The notes: a model not told the origin generated them from the sequence alone. Shown: positions 1 through 6,100, counted from the first letter of the stretch. The stretch: 6,232 nucleotides of DNA from Candidatus Nanohalarchaeota archaeon (GCA_003660865.1 QMVA01000090.1:1-6232); one strand, 5' to 3'. Numbers and translations are program-made.

Positions 1-71
1 AAGCCCCCCAGCAAAACCAACAGAACCAGAATCTCCTTATTCTCAACCAAATACTCATTGACCTTTCTCAA
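1..71 (-). CDS. Partial membrane protein of unknown function (N-terminus only)
   Basis: The minus strand below the GlcNAc-1-phosphate transferase has an open frame that runs off the left edge. From a TTG start at 71-69 it reads MRKVNEYLVENKEILVLLVL and then LGG. This is a short charged N-terminus followed by a Leu/Val-rich stretch that looks like the start of a first membrane helix. The TTG is preferred because GTGGGTG (83-77) lies 5 nt upstream, a good fit to the GGTG-type sites used by the other genes here. An in-frame GTG at 83 is the alternative, and TAA closes the frame above it. The gap to the stop of the preceding gene is about 41 bp, so co-transcription with the N-glycosylation genes is likely. 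However, a TATA-like TTTAAAAA lies at about 103-110 and could give it its own start. Twenty-three residues are too few to assign a family. Confidence 0.5.
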   Translation of the reverse strand, partial: MRKVNEYLVENKEILVLLVLLGG

Positions 72-112
72 GCAAACACCCACTAAACATTAACAAAACA
101 ATTTTTTAAATC

Positions 113-1150
113 TTACACAACACCTTGCAAAAACAACGCAAACCCCAAAACACAAATAACCACTTCCCCCGCAATCAAAATACCCGACACCTGCCACTCC
201 CTGAACCTTCCCATCCTCATCACCACATGCGTAAGCGAAAGCACCTTGGTGCCCGGCGCCCTAAGCGTCCCATCCTTTTGCAACACCCCGAAACTCTCAG
301 CCTTAAACCCCGACCTCAACTTAAGCGCAAACTCCACAAACCACGGGATAAAACAAAACAAGGCAAACTTCTCAATATTGCCAAGAATAGCCACAGTCGC
401 CGCCACAGCACCAATAGTATAAGTCAGGCTATCCCCCGCAAACAACTTAGCAGGATACCAGTTAAACAAAAGAAACGCAACCAACGCCGCCACAAACATA
501 AATGCAATAGCAGCCGCAATCGTACTTCCCGTCTGCATATATGCATACAATCCAAGAGCACCAATCAAAACAGCCCCAAGCCCAGCCTCAAGCCCATTCA
601 TCCCCGCAAGCATATTGCACGCATTAGAAGCCCCGACCACCGCAAGCGGAATAACAAACAGCGGATACAAAACCCCAATATCCATCGGTCCTAAAAACGG
701 TACATACACAAGAGACACCCCCGACTGCACAGCCATCAGCGGAACAGCAGCCGGGAGCGGCAGCAAAAACTTATGATGCTGCTTAAACCCAATCCTCTTA
801 ACAGACTTATAGTCTGCGCAATCAACCCGCGAAGAGCCCCTCTTCAAAAGAGCCGTAAGATCATCAAGCATCCCGATAAGCGTAATCAGCGTAACAGTCA
901 GCATCGCCGCAAGCAAAGAAATATACGCCTCATTCCCAATATAAAACGTATTAGTCGCCGTATAAAGAAGCGCACCCGCAAGAAATCCGATCAGCACAGG
1001 AACCCCGCCCATCTCAGGCACCAAGGGCCTGCCCTTCTTCTGGATATCCCTGCCCACAACAGAAATATTTCTCAAAAACACAATACTCTTTGGAATCACA
1101 AGCAGTGTCATCACAAACGTAACAAGCAAAGACACCAGAAATATGATCAT
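113..1150 (-). CDS. UDP-GlcNAc:dolichyl-phosphate GlcNAc-1-phosphotransferase (Alg7/AglH-type, GT4/MraY-WecA superfamily)
   Basis: This is an integral membrane enzyme predicted to move GlcNAc-1-phosphate (or a related HexNAc-1-phosphate) from the UDP-sugar to a dolichyl phosphate carrier at the cytosolic face. That is the first step of lipid-linked glycan assembly. The 345 residues show the superfamily signatures in order: RPLVPEMGG (41-49), the Mg-binding GMLDD with Asp96-Asp97, NACNMLAGMNGLEAG (176-190), and FNWYPAKLFAGDS (229-241) with Asp240. The NxLAGxNGLE and FNWYPxxxFxGD forms match eukaryotic Alg7 and archaeal homologues better than bacterial MraY. About ten hydrophobic segments are visible, with SLTHVVMRMGRFRE (305-318) as a late basic loop. 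The ATG is 4 bp past the aglB stop. The ribosome-site-like AAGAAGTGAT spans that stop, so translation is probably coupled to aglB. An unusual 15-residue insertion follows the DD motif (about residues 103-117). The exact sugar and lipid cannot be read from the sequence. Confidence 0.9.
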   Translation of the reverse strand: MIIFLVSLLVTFVMTLLVIPKSIVFLRNISVVGRDIQKKGRPLVPEMGGVPVLIGFLAGALLYTATNTFYIGNEAYISLLAAMLTVTLITLIGMLDDLTALLKRGSSRVDCADYKSVKRIGFKQHHKFLLPLPAAVPLMAVQSGVSLVYVPFLGPMDIGVLYPLFVIPLAVVGASNACNMLAGMNGLEAGLGAVLIGALGLYAYMQTGSTIAAAIAFMFVAALVAFLLFNWYPAKLFAGDSLTYTIGAVAATVAILGNIEKFALFCFIPWFVEFALKLRSGFKAESFGVLQKDGTLRAPGTKVLSLTHVVMRMGRFREWQVSGILIAGEVVICVLGFALFLQGVV

Positions 1151-1153
1151 AAG

Positions 1154-1163
1154 ATCACTTCTT
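1154..1163 (-). promoter_or_regulatory. Ribosome-binding site overlapping the aglB stop codon
   Basis: The minus strand reads AAGAAGTGAT CTT ATG. The first ten bases match 8 of 10 of the ideal archaeal site AGGAGGTGAT. The TGA inside it is the aglB stop codon. The site therefore sits at the right distance from the downstream ATG (1150) and is only reached by ribosomes finishing aglB, which suggests translational coupling of the two N-glycosylation genes. The match is read from the sequence; the coupling is inferred. Confidence 0.55.
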
Positions 1164-3533
1164 CACCATAAGATCAAACGCATTGTGGTCACTCCACCAC
1201 TCATCAAGTTCCTCCTGCGATGACTTGTTCAGATTCACCTTGAATATTTTGACTTCCTGGTTATCAAACACCTTCTCCACATAAGGCACCCCTGCCCCAT
1301 CCATAAGATACAGCTTCGTAAAGACAGACGTACCGATATCCTCAGACGCAAGATACACAAGCCTGGGAGTAATAAACACACAGTTATCTATTATCGCCTT
1401 ATCACTTGGTGGATTAAGAGGCACCACCCCCCCGGCCCCGCATATAGATTTAACATACGCTTCCTGCCCCTGCGACGTAGACAAGACAATATTACCCTCA
1501 AGCTGTCCAGCCGGGTTAACAGGAAGCCACAACGAATATGGTCCTGCCGAATATATGATGATTGACACATTTCCCCTCTCAATCCTATCCTTATACGGCA
1601 TACCGAGATAAGACTCAACCTTCTCACCATAATTCGCGATCTTCGACATCGCAGCATACTTCCCTATCATAGAATAATCAACAAGAATATAATCAGTATT
1701 AAACTTATTCAAAAAGAACCTCTGCTGGCTCTCATTCATCATCCCTGTAAAAAATTGCGCAGTCGGCCTGTTCCGGGTAGCCAGATTATTCCCGCCATCC
1801 AAGTTAGTCGGCCGCTCACCCGCAGTCTGGAACCAGTACCCGAAATCCCACCACGAAAGAACTATTGATCCTTCAGGCGTCTGCGTCCTCAAAAACTCCA
1901 TCGACGTATTCCAGTTCCCTGAAAACGACGGTCCAAGATTGCCCCCAAGCACATACCCCGAAGATACATTCACACCCAGCACAAACACAATAAGCACTCC
2001 CACACCAACCGAATAAATATTTATCTTCTCCTCAAGCGACTTCGCATTCCTCATAAGCTTGCTCTTCTGCACAAACCTGATAAAATTAGACATAAAGTAG
2101 CCTGCCATCAACGCCATATAAGGCCCAAGTATAAACGAGAACCTGATCTTCGACGCAAACCCAAGCATCGATGAATACATCAAAAGAAGCATCAAAGCAT
2201 TCAGATGATCCTTCCTCGCGACAAGCACAAGCACAATCATAAACGAGAACACAAAATACGTCTGCATATCCGGTGCTTTCGTCTTCATAAACAGGTAATA
2301 CGAAAGAATACTCACAATACCTGAAAAAACACCCAGCATAAAAAACTTATCCTTCTCCTTATATACCTTATGCAATATCACAAATATAGCGGCAAACGCA
2401 AATATCCACACGCTCGCATAAGAAATAATCGGCTTAATCTGCGGTAAAACAGCCTCCGCATACCTCGACCCGAACTGCGACGCAAAATCATTCCAGCCGG
2501 CACCCACATTTTCAGCAACAGTTGACTCAATAACCTCTTTGCTGTAAAACATAAACTTCTGCGTACTCATAATAAGCCCTGCAAGCTTCTTTGAAAATAT
2601 CGCCCCCGCAAACACAAAAACACCGCCAAAAAAGAACACGACAGGCCCAAAATACGACAGACTCCTCCGGGAAACAAGACCGTACCTTTCAACCGCAACC
2701 CTCAAGACAAGCACAGTAAGAGCAAGATAATTCATCATCGCAATCGACGAGCCAGTCCCATAATAAGTAACAGCAATCAAAACCACAGGAACATACGCCT
2801 TCAAAAGCGACCTTGGCTGCTTATTCACAAAACACACAATAAACACATACCCTACAAGACCAAGCAATATCTGCTGGACACCCCCCCAGACAGTCGCCAT
2901 AATCGCTATAGAAAGCCCCGCGATAATCCCGCTCACAAGCGAATCGTTGCGTATTGCCCTGATAAAAAAATACAGTCCCATAAGCATCAGAAACCCTGCA
3001 ATAGACTCCTTCTCAAAAAACCCCGCAGACGTCCGAAATATCACAGAGCTCGAAACAGCATAAAAAAACGCAGCAAAGATTCCCGTAACCTTATTGTGAA
3101 GCTCCTTGCCAATAAAAAACAAAGGAACAACAATCAACGAACCCATAACTGCAGGAAACACAATCGCAAACGTATGAAAATCCATAGAAATGATGCTGCT
3201 CACCAAAACATAAATCACAGCAGGAACATAAAATATCCCCTTAATTTCATTATATGGACTCCACCCGGTAGGGGCATACCTCAAAGAATCAACCAAAGGC
3301 AGGTGAAAATTATGCTCCACAACATACTGCGTCATTCGCGACAGGTAATAAGGATCAATACCAATAAAAATCCCGAACTTCGCAGGCATAAGTCGAATCC
3401 ACAGCGCAAGAACAAAAACAGCAGCAAGAGGAACGACATACCAATACTTACGAAACATCTTGCCTCCGAAAATCCGCCGAAGATCAATCTCCTCAAAAAC
3501 ATCAGAACCTTCATCTACCTTATCATCAGTCAT
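1155..3533 (-). CDS. aglB: Oligosaccharyltransferase catalytic subunit AglB (STT3 family, GT66)
   Basis: AglB transfers the assembled glycan from its dolichol carrier to Asn in Asn-X-Ser/Thr on the outer membrane face. Numbering is from the ATG at 3533 (792 residues). A 30-residue acidic/basic cytosolic N-terminus leads into about 13 membrane helices and a C-terminal globular domain from about 530. Visible motifs are GIDPYY with Asp60 (first acidic, metal-binding motif), FFEKES with Glu174 and Glu176 (second acidic motif), STVAEN (337-342, the SVSE/TIXE-type loop motif), the conserved Arg464 before the last helices, WWDFG (561-565, a WWDYG variant for Ser/Thr recognition), and a DK-type motif around Asp619, Lys625, Met629 and Ile632. 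The globular domain has only two cysteines, Cys698 and Cys718, which could form a disulfide. The ATG at 3533 is preferred to the GTG at 3539 because GGTGA lies 7 nt before the ATG but only 1 nt before the GTG. The size is ordinary for shorter archaeal AglB proteins. Confidence 0.95.
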   Translation of the reverse strand: MTDDKVDEGSDVFEEIDLRRIFGGKMFRKYWYVVPLAAVFVLALWIRLMPAKFGIFIGIDPYYLSRMTQYVVEHNFHLPLVDSLRYAPTGWSPYNEIKGIFYVPAVIYVLVSSIISMDFHTFAIVFPAVMGSLIVVPLFFIGKELHNKVTGIFAAFFYAVSSSVIFRTSAGFFEKESIAGFLMLMGLYFFIRAIRNDSLVSGIIAGLSIAIMATVWGGVQQILLGLVGYVFIVCFVNKQPRSLLKAYVPVVLIAVTYYGTGSSIAMMNYLALTVLVLRVAVERYGLVSRRSLSYFGPVVFFFGGVFVFAGAIFSKKLAGLIMSTQKFMFYSKEVIESTVAENVGAGWNDFASQFGSRYAEAVLPQIKPIISYASVWIFAFAAIFVILHKVYKEKDKFFMLGVFSGIVSILSYYLFMKTKAPDMQTYFVFSFMIVLVLVARKDHLNALMLLLMYSSMLGFASKIRFSFILGPYMALMAGYFMSNFIRFVQKSKLMRNAKSLEEKINIYSVGVGVLIVFVLGVNVSSGYVLGGNLGPSFSGNWNTSMEFLRTQTPEGSIVLSWWDFGYWFQTAGERPTNLDGGNNLATRNRPTAQFFTGMMNESQQRFFLNKFNTDYILVDYSMIGKYAAMSKIANYGEKVESYLGMPYKDRIERGNVSIIIYSAGPYSLWLPVNPAGQLEGNIVLSTSQGQEAYVKSICGAGGVVPLNPPSDKAIIDNCVFITPRLVYLASEDIGTSVFTKLYLMDGAGVPYVEKVFDNQEVKIFKVNLNKSSQEELDEWWSDHNAFDLMVKK

Positions 3534-3540
3534 ACACACG

Positions 3541-3545
3541 TCACC
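3541..3545 (-). promoter_or_regulatory. Ribosome-binding site that decides the aglB start
   Basis: The minus strand reads GGTGA, then CGTGTGT, then ATG. The GGTGA matches the anti-Shine-Dalgarno end of archaeal 16S rRNA and has a 7-nt spacer to the ATG at 3533. The in-frame GTG at 3539 is only 1 nt away, so it is the poorer start. Confidence 0.55.
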
Positions 3546-3557
3546 ATTACAATCATA

Positions 3558-3707
3558 ATATAGTCAATCGTCAAATTATAGACCACATTGATTTCATACA
3601 AATCAATATCGGTTGACTATTTTGAGCATCAACTCAAAAGCTTCGAACGCCAGTGAGATGATATGGCAATCCAATGTAAAGGCCAATTATTGTTGGATTG
3701 ACTATAT
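3558..3707. repeat. Skew-free inverted-repeat block with internal hairpins
   Basis: A perfect 12-bp inverted repeat bounds this block: ATATAGTCAATC at 3558-3569 and GATTGACTATAT at 3696-3707. Inside are three more perfect hairpins: ATTGATTT/AAATCAAT (3587-3607, 5-nt loop), TTTTGAG/CTCAAAA (3620-3639, 6-nt loop) and CAATCCAA/TTGGATTG (3667-3700, 18-nt loop), the last sharing bases with the outer right arm. A third TTGACTAT copy is at 3613-3620. A hand count of 3561-3710 gives A51 T47 C27 G25, near symmetry. The neighbouring gap at 3771-3820 gives A27 T4 C17 G2. A 9-bp direct repeat, ATCATAATA, occurs at 3552-3560 and 3720-3728. The block could be a small non-autonomous mobile-element remnant, a structured aglB leader, an operator array or a small RNA. 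The repeats are certain; their role is unknown. Confidence 0.6.
3573..3580 (-). promoter_or_regulatory. Proximal TATA-box candidate for aglB
   Basis: TATAATTT on the minus strand is centred near 3576. The usual archaeal distance of about 26-27 nt puts the start of transcription near 3550. That would give a leader of roughly 17 nt that still contains the GGTGA ribosome site. The upstream bases are not a strong BRE. A second AT-rich box, TATATT near 3556-3561, would give an almost leaderless message. No choice between them is possible from sequence alone. Confidence 0.35.
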
Positions 3708-3759
3708 CTTCATGACACCATCATAATACAAACACTCGTGCTTTAATGTACCACAAATG

Positions 3760-3769
3760 TTTTTAAATA
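3760..3769 (-). promoter_or_regulatory. Distal TATA-box candidate upstream of aglB
   Basis: The minus strand reads GGTAAAG TATTTAAAAA, a good archaeal TATA box with a partly matching purine/A-rich BRE just before it. Transcription would begin near 3738. That would give aglB a leader of about 200 nt containing the whole hairpin block, or it would start a separate small RNA. The box lies directly after the oligo-T terminator of the upstream unit, as expected for a new transcription unit. The plus-strand reading TTTAAATA also resembles a TATA box, but no plus-strand gene follows. Confidence 0.4.
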
Positions 3770-3780
3770 CTTTACCATCC

Positions 3781-3818
3781 AAAACACGACAACAAAACAC
3801 AGCACACAACACAAAAAA
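3781..3818 (-). terminator. Oligo-T terminator of the isomerase/CYTH/Yip1 unit
   Basis: Just past the TAG of the Yip1-like gene (3824-3822) the minus strand has a T6 run (3818-3813) and two T4 runs (3797-3794 and 3784-3781) in a G/T-only context. Archaeal RNA polymerase ends transcription at such T runs without needing a hairpin, and none is seen. The strand is G/T-rich throughout, so T runs are less informative here than usual. Confidence 0.4.
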
Positions 3819-3821
3819 CCG

Positions 3822-4568
3822 CTACACAGAGACAATCACATACAAAATCAGCCCCGTAATAGTCACAACCCCGAGAGGCACACCAACAGCAATCCCTGCA
3901 ATCTTCTTATTCACCTTATGCACCAAAGAAAGATTAAAAATCCCGGAAACAACCCCATAAATAGCAGGCAGCACCCAAAGATACGGCAGCGGCGCAAAAA
4001 CAATAACCGACCATGCATACGCAAACACCTGCACCGTATCCCAAAAAGACCCCTTTCCGCCAAGCTTCCGAATAATCCAGTGAACAACATAGCCGGACAC
4101 AGCAAACGAAACGGCGCCCAACAAAACAAAATACAAAACATTGACCACAAAATACAAAAGCGAACCACCAAAAACATAACCCACTACAGATTTGAAAAAA
4201 GAATAAAAACAGATATTCAAAAGAACATAGACTATCGCCTTCGAATAATTTGCCCCATCAATCTCCCTTATCTCATCAATAAAATTCAAAGGATACGCCA
4301 GTACATACTCAATCTTCTGAAACTGCTCTTTAATACTCCATTTCCCCAACTCCGCCCTAACCTCTTTAACCATCCCGCGCAACCGAAAGCTCTGCTCCTC
4401 CGCACTAACATCACACTCCCGGATAACCGTCTCAATTAGCTCATCAACAACCACAACATTATACCCTAAACCAACCAAAATCCCCCTCATCGCATCAACA
4501 CTATATCCATCCCTGTAACGGGAAACAACCCACTCCCGGAGCCTCTCATCACTCAAATCATCACCCAT
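3822..4568 (-). CDS. Yip1-like multi-pass membrane protein with N-terminal helical-hairpin domain
   Basis: The product has 248 residues. A soluble N-terminus (about 1-100) carries LREWVVSRYRDGYSVDAMRG (10-29), then ILVGLGYNVVVVDELIETV. This is the helix-turn-helix pattern with GYS and GY turns that many archaeal membrane proteins carry before their membrane part. Residues 111-248 contain about five hydrophobic segments (roughly 111-130, 138-165, 180-195, 197-214 and 224-247). The short stretch GGKGSFWDTVQVFAYAWS (170-187) is typical of the Yip1 family, whose bacterial and archaeal members have no settled function. The ATG at 4568 follows the CYTH stop by 1 nt and has GGTG (4578-4575) 6 nt upstream. 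An in-frame start at 4637 would overlap the CYTH gene by about 68 bp and add a spurious-looking leader, so it is not used. Function is unknown; a role in membrane organisation or trafficking is only a family-level guess. Confidence 0.75.
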   Translation of the reverse strand: MGDDLSDERLREWVVSRYRDGYSVDAMRGILVGLGYNVVVVDELIETVIRECDVSAEEQSFRLRGMVKEVRAELGKWSIKEQFQKIEYVLAYPLNFIDEIREIDGANYSKAIVYVLLNICFYSFFKSVVGYVFGGSLLYFVVNVLYFVLLGAVSFAVSGYVVHWIIRKLGGKGSFWDTVQVFAYAWSVIVFAPLPYLWVLPAIYGVVSGIFNLSLVHKVNKKIAGIAVGVPLGVVTITGLILYVIVSV

Positions 4569-4569
4569 A

Positions 4570-5136
4570 TCACACACCACCAGCAGCAGAATCAAAAAGA
4601 ATATCCCCGCGAACCCCTGCCTTCCTCGCAAGATCAAAATAATTCAAAGTAATGAACTGCGCCCGGACAAACCCCATCCCTTTCGCAGTACTAAACACAT
4701 CCTTCTCCTCACCCTCAATCTCCACATACAACCCAAACGGGAGCGTATCAAGACATACCTCCGTCTTCCCGAGAGCCCACATCTCCCGCACCTTCTCATA
4801 CACAAGCGCCTTATGAAACCCAATCGCACACAATAACTCATGCGCCCCCTTAAAACAGCTCGCGCGCACCTCAAACTCACCCCTCCTCTTCATAACCCCT
4901 TTCATCGTCGGACCCTTAACAGTCAAAGTCACCCTCCTAAAAGACATATCATCCGCGCCCACCTCATCCCTTAACCGAAGCCCCATATCCTCTCTCCTCA
5001 ACTCCCCCGCACCAGTATCATAAAGTATATTCCTCTCACGAACAGTCAAAACATGCTTCGCCTTAATCCTAACAAGCCTCTTCCTGACATCTGAAAACGA
5101 ATCCACACAGACCTTCACCTCATTCTCAACAGCCAT
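4570..5136 (-). CDS. CYTH-domain protein (CyaB-like class IV adenylate cyclase / triphosphate tunnel enzyme)
   Basis: The product is a 188-residue soluble protein. It shows the CYTH signature ExExK at the N-terminus (Glu4, Glu6, Lys8), followed by the alternating charged residues that line the triphosphate tunnel: GLRLRDE (Arg54, Arg56), LTVKGP (Lys74), RGEFEV (Glu87, Glu89), YEKVRE (Lys115, Arg117), LDTLPFGLYVEIEG (Asp130, Glu139, Glu141). Family members bind nucleoside or inorganic triphosphates with divalent metal. The archaeal CyaB branch is usually annotated as class IV adenylate cyclase, but related proteins hydrolyse thiamine triphosphate or tripolyphosphate, so the reaction here is open. 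The whole tunnel set appears present, which argues for an active enzyme. The start at 5136 overlaps the isomerase gene by 11 bp and has GGAGG (5149-5145) 8 nt upstream, the best ribosome site in the window. It is therefore translated with its neighbours, next to a nucleotide-salvage enzyme. Confidence 0.88.
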   Translation of the reverse strand: MAVENEVKVCVDSFSDVRKRLVRIKAKHVLTVRERNILYDTGAGELRREDMGLRLRDEVGADDMSFRRVTLTVKGPTMKGVMKRRGEFEVRASCFKGAHELLCAIGFHKALVYEKVREMWALGKTEVCLDTLPFGLYVEIEGEEKDVFSTAKGMGFVRAQFITLNYFDLARKAGVRGDILFDSAAGGV

Positions 5137-6076
5137 TCAGGTCCCCTCCATTCTTCCCATGCGAAACAAGAACCCCGACAAGCGTCTCAGGCGAAAATAC
5201 CCCAATTTCCGTAACAATCTCATAAACATACTCTTTCGGCGTCACATCAAAAGCAGGATTAACCACCTTGGCACCGGTTAGCTCCCGCGCACCCGAAACC
5301 TCCGTGCGCCCCCTCTCCTCAATCGGCTCAGGAAACCCAAGCGCCGTCTTCGCATCATACTTATGCGTCCCGCACGCCACAATAAAAGGCACCTTATACG
5401 CACGAGCCTCAATCGCAATCTGGTAAGTGCCAATCTTATTCACCACATCCCCACCTGCAGTAACAGCATCCGCACCCACAAGCACCTTCGTAGCATCCTT
5501 CATAAGACTCGCCGACGCAGAATCAACACAATACACAACAGGTATCTTCTCAGCCAACAACTCTCTGGCAGTAATCTTCCCCTGCAAAAGCGGCCGCGTC
5601 TCCGTAACAATAACACTAAAATCCTTACCCTGCCTCTTCGCAAAGCGCAAAATCTCAACCACGCAATGGCTGTGGCAATGCGTCATAACAACATCACCAT
5701 CCGAAATAAGGCGCGCACCATACTGCGCAATCTTATCAAGCATCTTCTTAGTCTCATAAATATAATGCCTGCAAACCAAAACAGCATACCTCCTCAACTC
5801 ACCAACAGAAACCCTCTTGCGCGAAGCCACCTTAGAAACAATCAACTCCTGCCCGAACCGAAGCGCAGGCTCAGTAGGCCGAAGTCCCACTACCTCACGC
5901 GACACCATTCCCAACTCAGAAACAAACTCCCTTGAACTCTTCGCATGCGACCCCTGCGCAACAATCATCAAAATCCGCGCACCAGCCACAGCCACCTTCC
6001 TCGCGCCCTGTATCTTAATGGCTTTGATATCGCGCATAATCTTTCTGACCCTATCATCATTCGCAGTCGCACTCAT
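5126..6076 (-). CDS. Ribose-1,5-bisphosphate isomerase (archaeal AMP pathway, eIF2B-alpha/MtnA superfamily)
   Basis: The enzyme converts ribose 1,5-bisphosphate to ribulose 1,5-bisphosphate, linking AMP phosphorylase to type III RuBisCO in archaeal nucleotide breakdown. From the ATG at 6076 it has 316 residues. A helical N-terminus (about 1-120) precedes the Rossmann-like catalytic part with MTHCHS (Cys134), TETRPLLQGKITARELL (159-175), PVVYCVDSA (179-187), GADAVTAGGDVVNKIGTY (201-218, Asp203) and NPAFDVTP (273-280). Cys134 and Asp203 correspond to the catalytic Cys133 and Asp202 that I recall for the Thermococcus kodakarensis enzyme. An ATG at 6100 would add eight residues. The one at 6076 is preferred because of the family-like N-terminus, the AAAAGG 6 nt upstream, and a TATA box that directly abuts the 6100 start. 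It is the first gene of a three-gene unit. The intact TETRP and NPAFDVTP motifs favour the isomerase over a generic eIF2B-like protein. AMP phosphorylase and RuBisCO are not in the window. Confidence 0.9.
   Translation of the reverse strand: MSATANDDRVRKIMRDIKAIKIQGARKVAVAGARILMIVAQGSHAKSSREFVSELGMVSREVVGLRPTEPALRFGQELIVSKVASRKRVSVGELRRYAVLVCRHYIYETKKMLDKIAQYGARLISDGDVVMTHCHSHCVVEILRFAKRQGKDFSVIVTETRPLLQGKITARELLAEKIPVVYCVDSASASLMKDATKVLVGADAVTAGGDVVNKIGTYQIAIEARAYKVPFIVACGTHKYDAKTALGFPEPIEERGRTEVSGARELTGAKVVNPAFDVTPKEYVYEIVTEIGVFSPETLVGVLVSHGKNGGDLNGC
5145..5149 (-). promoter_or_regulatory. Strong ribosome-binding site of the CYTH gene, inside the isomerase gene
   Basis: GGAGG on the minus strand lies 8 nt before the ATG at 5136 and is embedded in the last codons of the isomerase (Gly-Gly-Asp-Leu-Asn-Gly-Cys). 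It supports the 11-bp overlapping start of the CYTH gene. Confidence 0.65.
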
Positions 6077-6100
6077 AAACATCCTTTTGTCCAACAACAT

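Noticed and set aside
125..1171. Long plus-strand open frames opposite the GlcNAc-1-phosphate transferase, and similar ones opposite the other genes
   Set aside because: They give low-complexity Arg/Lys/Asn/His/Pro-rich products, lie antisense to well-supported genes, and follow from the A/C-rich plus strand.
3530..3556. Eight-codon minus-strand reading frame (MIVMVTCV) whose TGA overlaps the aglB ATG
   Set aside because: It could be a regulatory upstream peptide, but it has no ribosome site of its own and is short enough to occur by chance.
3638..3660. GTTCGAAGC on the minus strand, resembling a tRNA T-loop
   Set aside because: The bases on either side do not form a T-stem, and no acceptor, D or anticodon arms fit around it.
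3715..3745. ATGATGG resembling a C box of a C/D guide RNA
   Set aside because: No CUGA D box follows at a suitable distance, so a box C/D RNA is not supported.
3757..3770. TTTAAATA on the plus strand as a plus-strand promoter
   Set aside because: It would drive only antisense RNA into the Yip1-like gene. The same AT-rich box is better explained as the minus-strand promoter after the terminator.
4569..4637. Upstream in-frame start that would extend the Yip1-like protein by 23 residues
   Set aside because: It lies inside the CYTH gene, has a weaker start context, and the ATG at 4568 has a good GGTG site and typical operon spacing.
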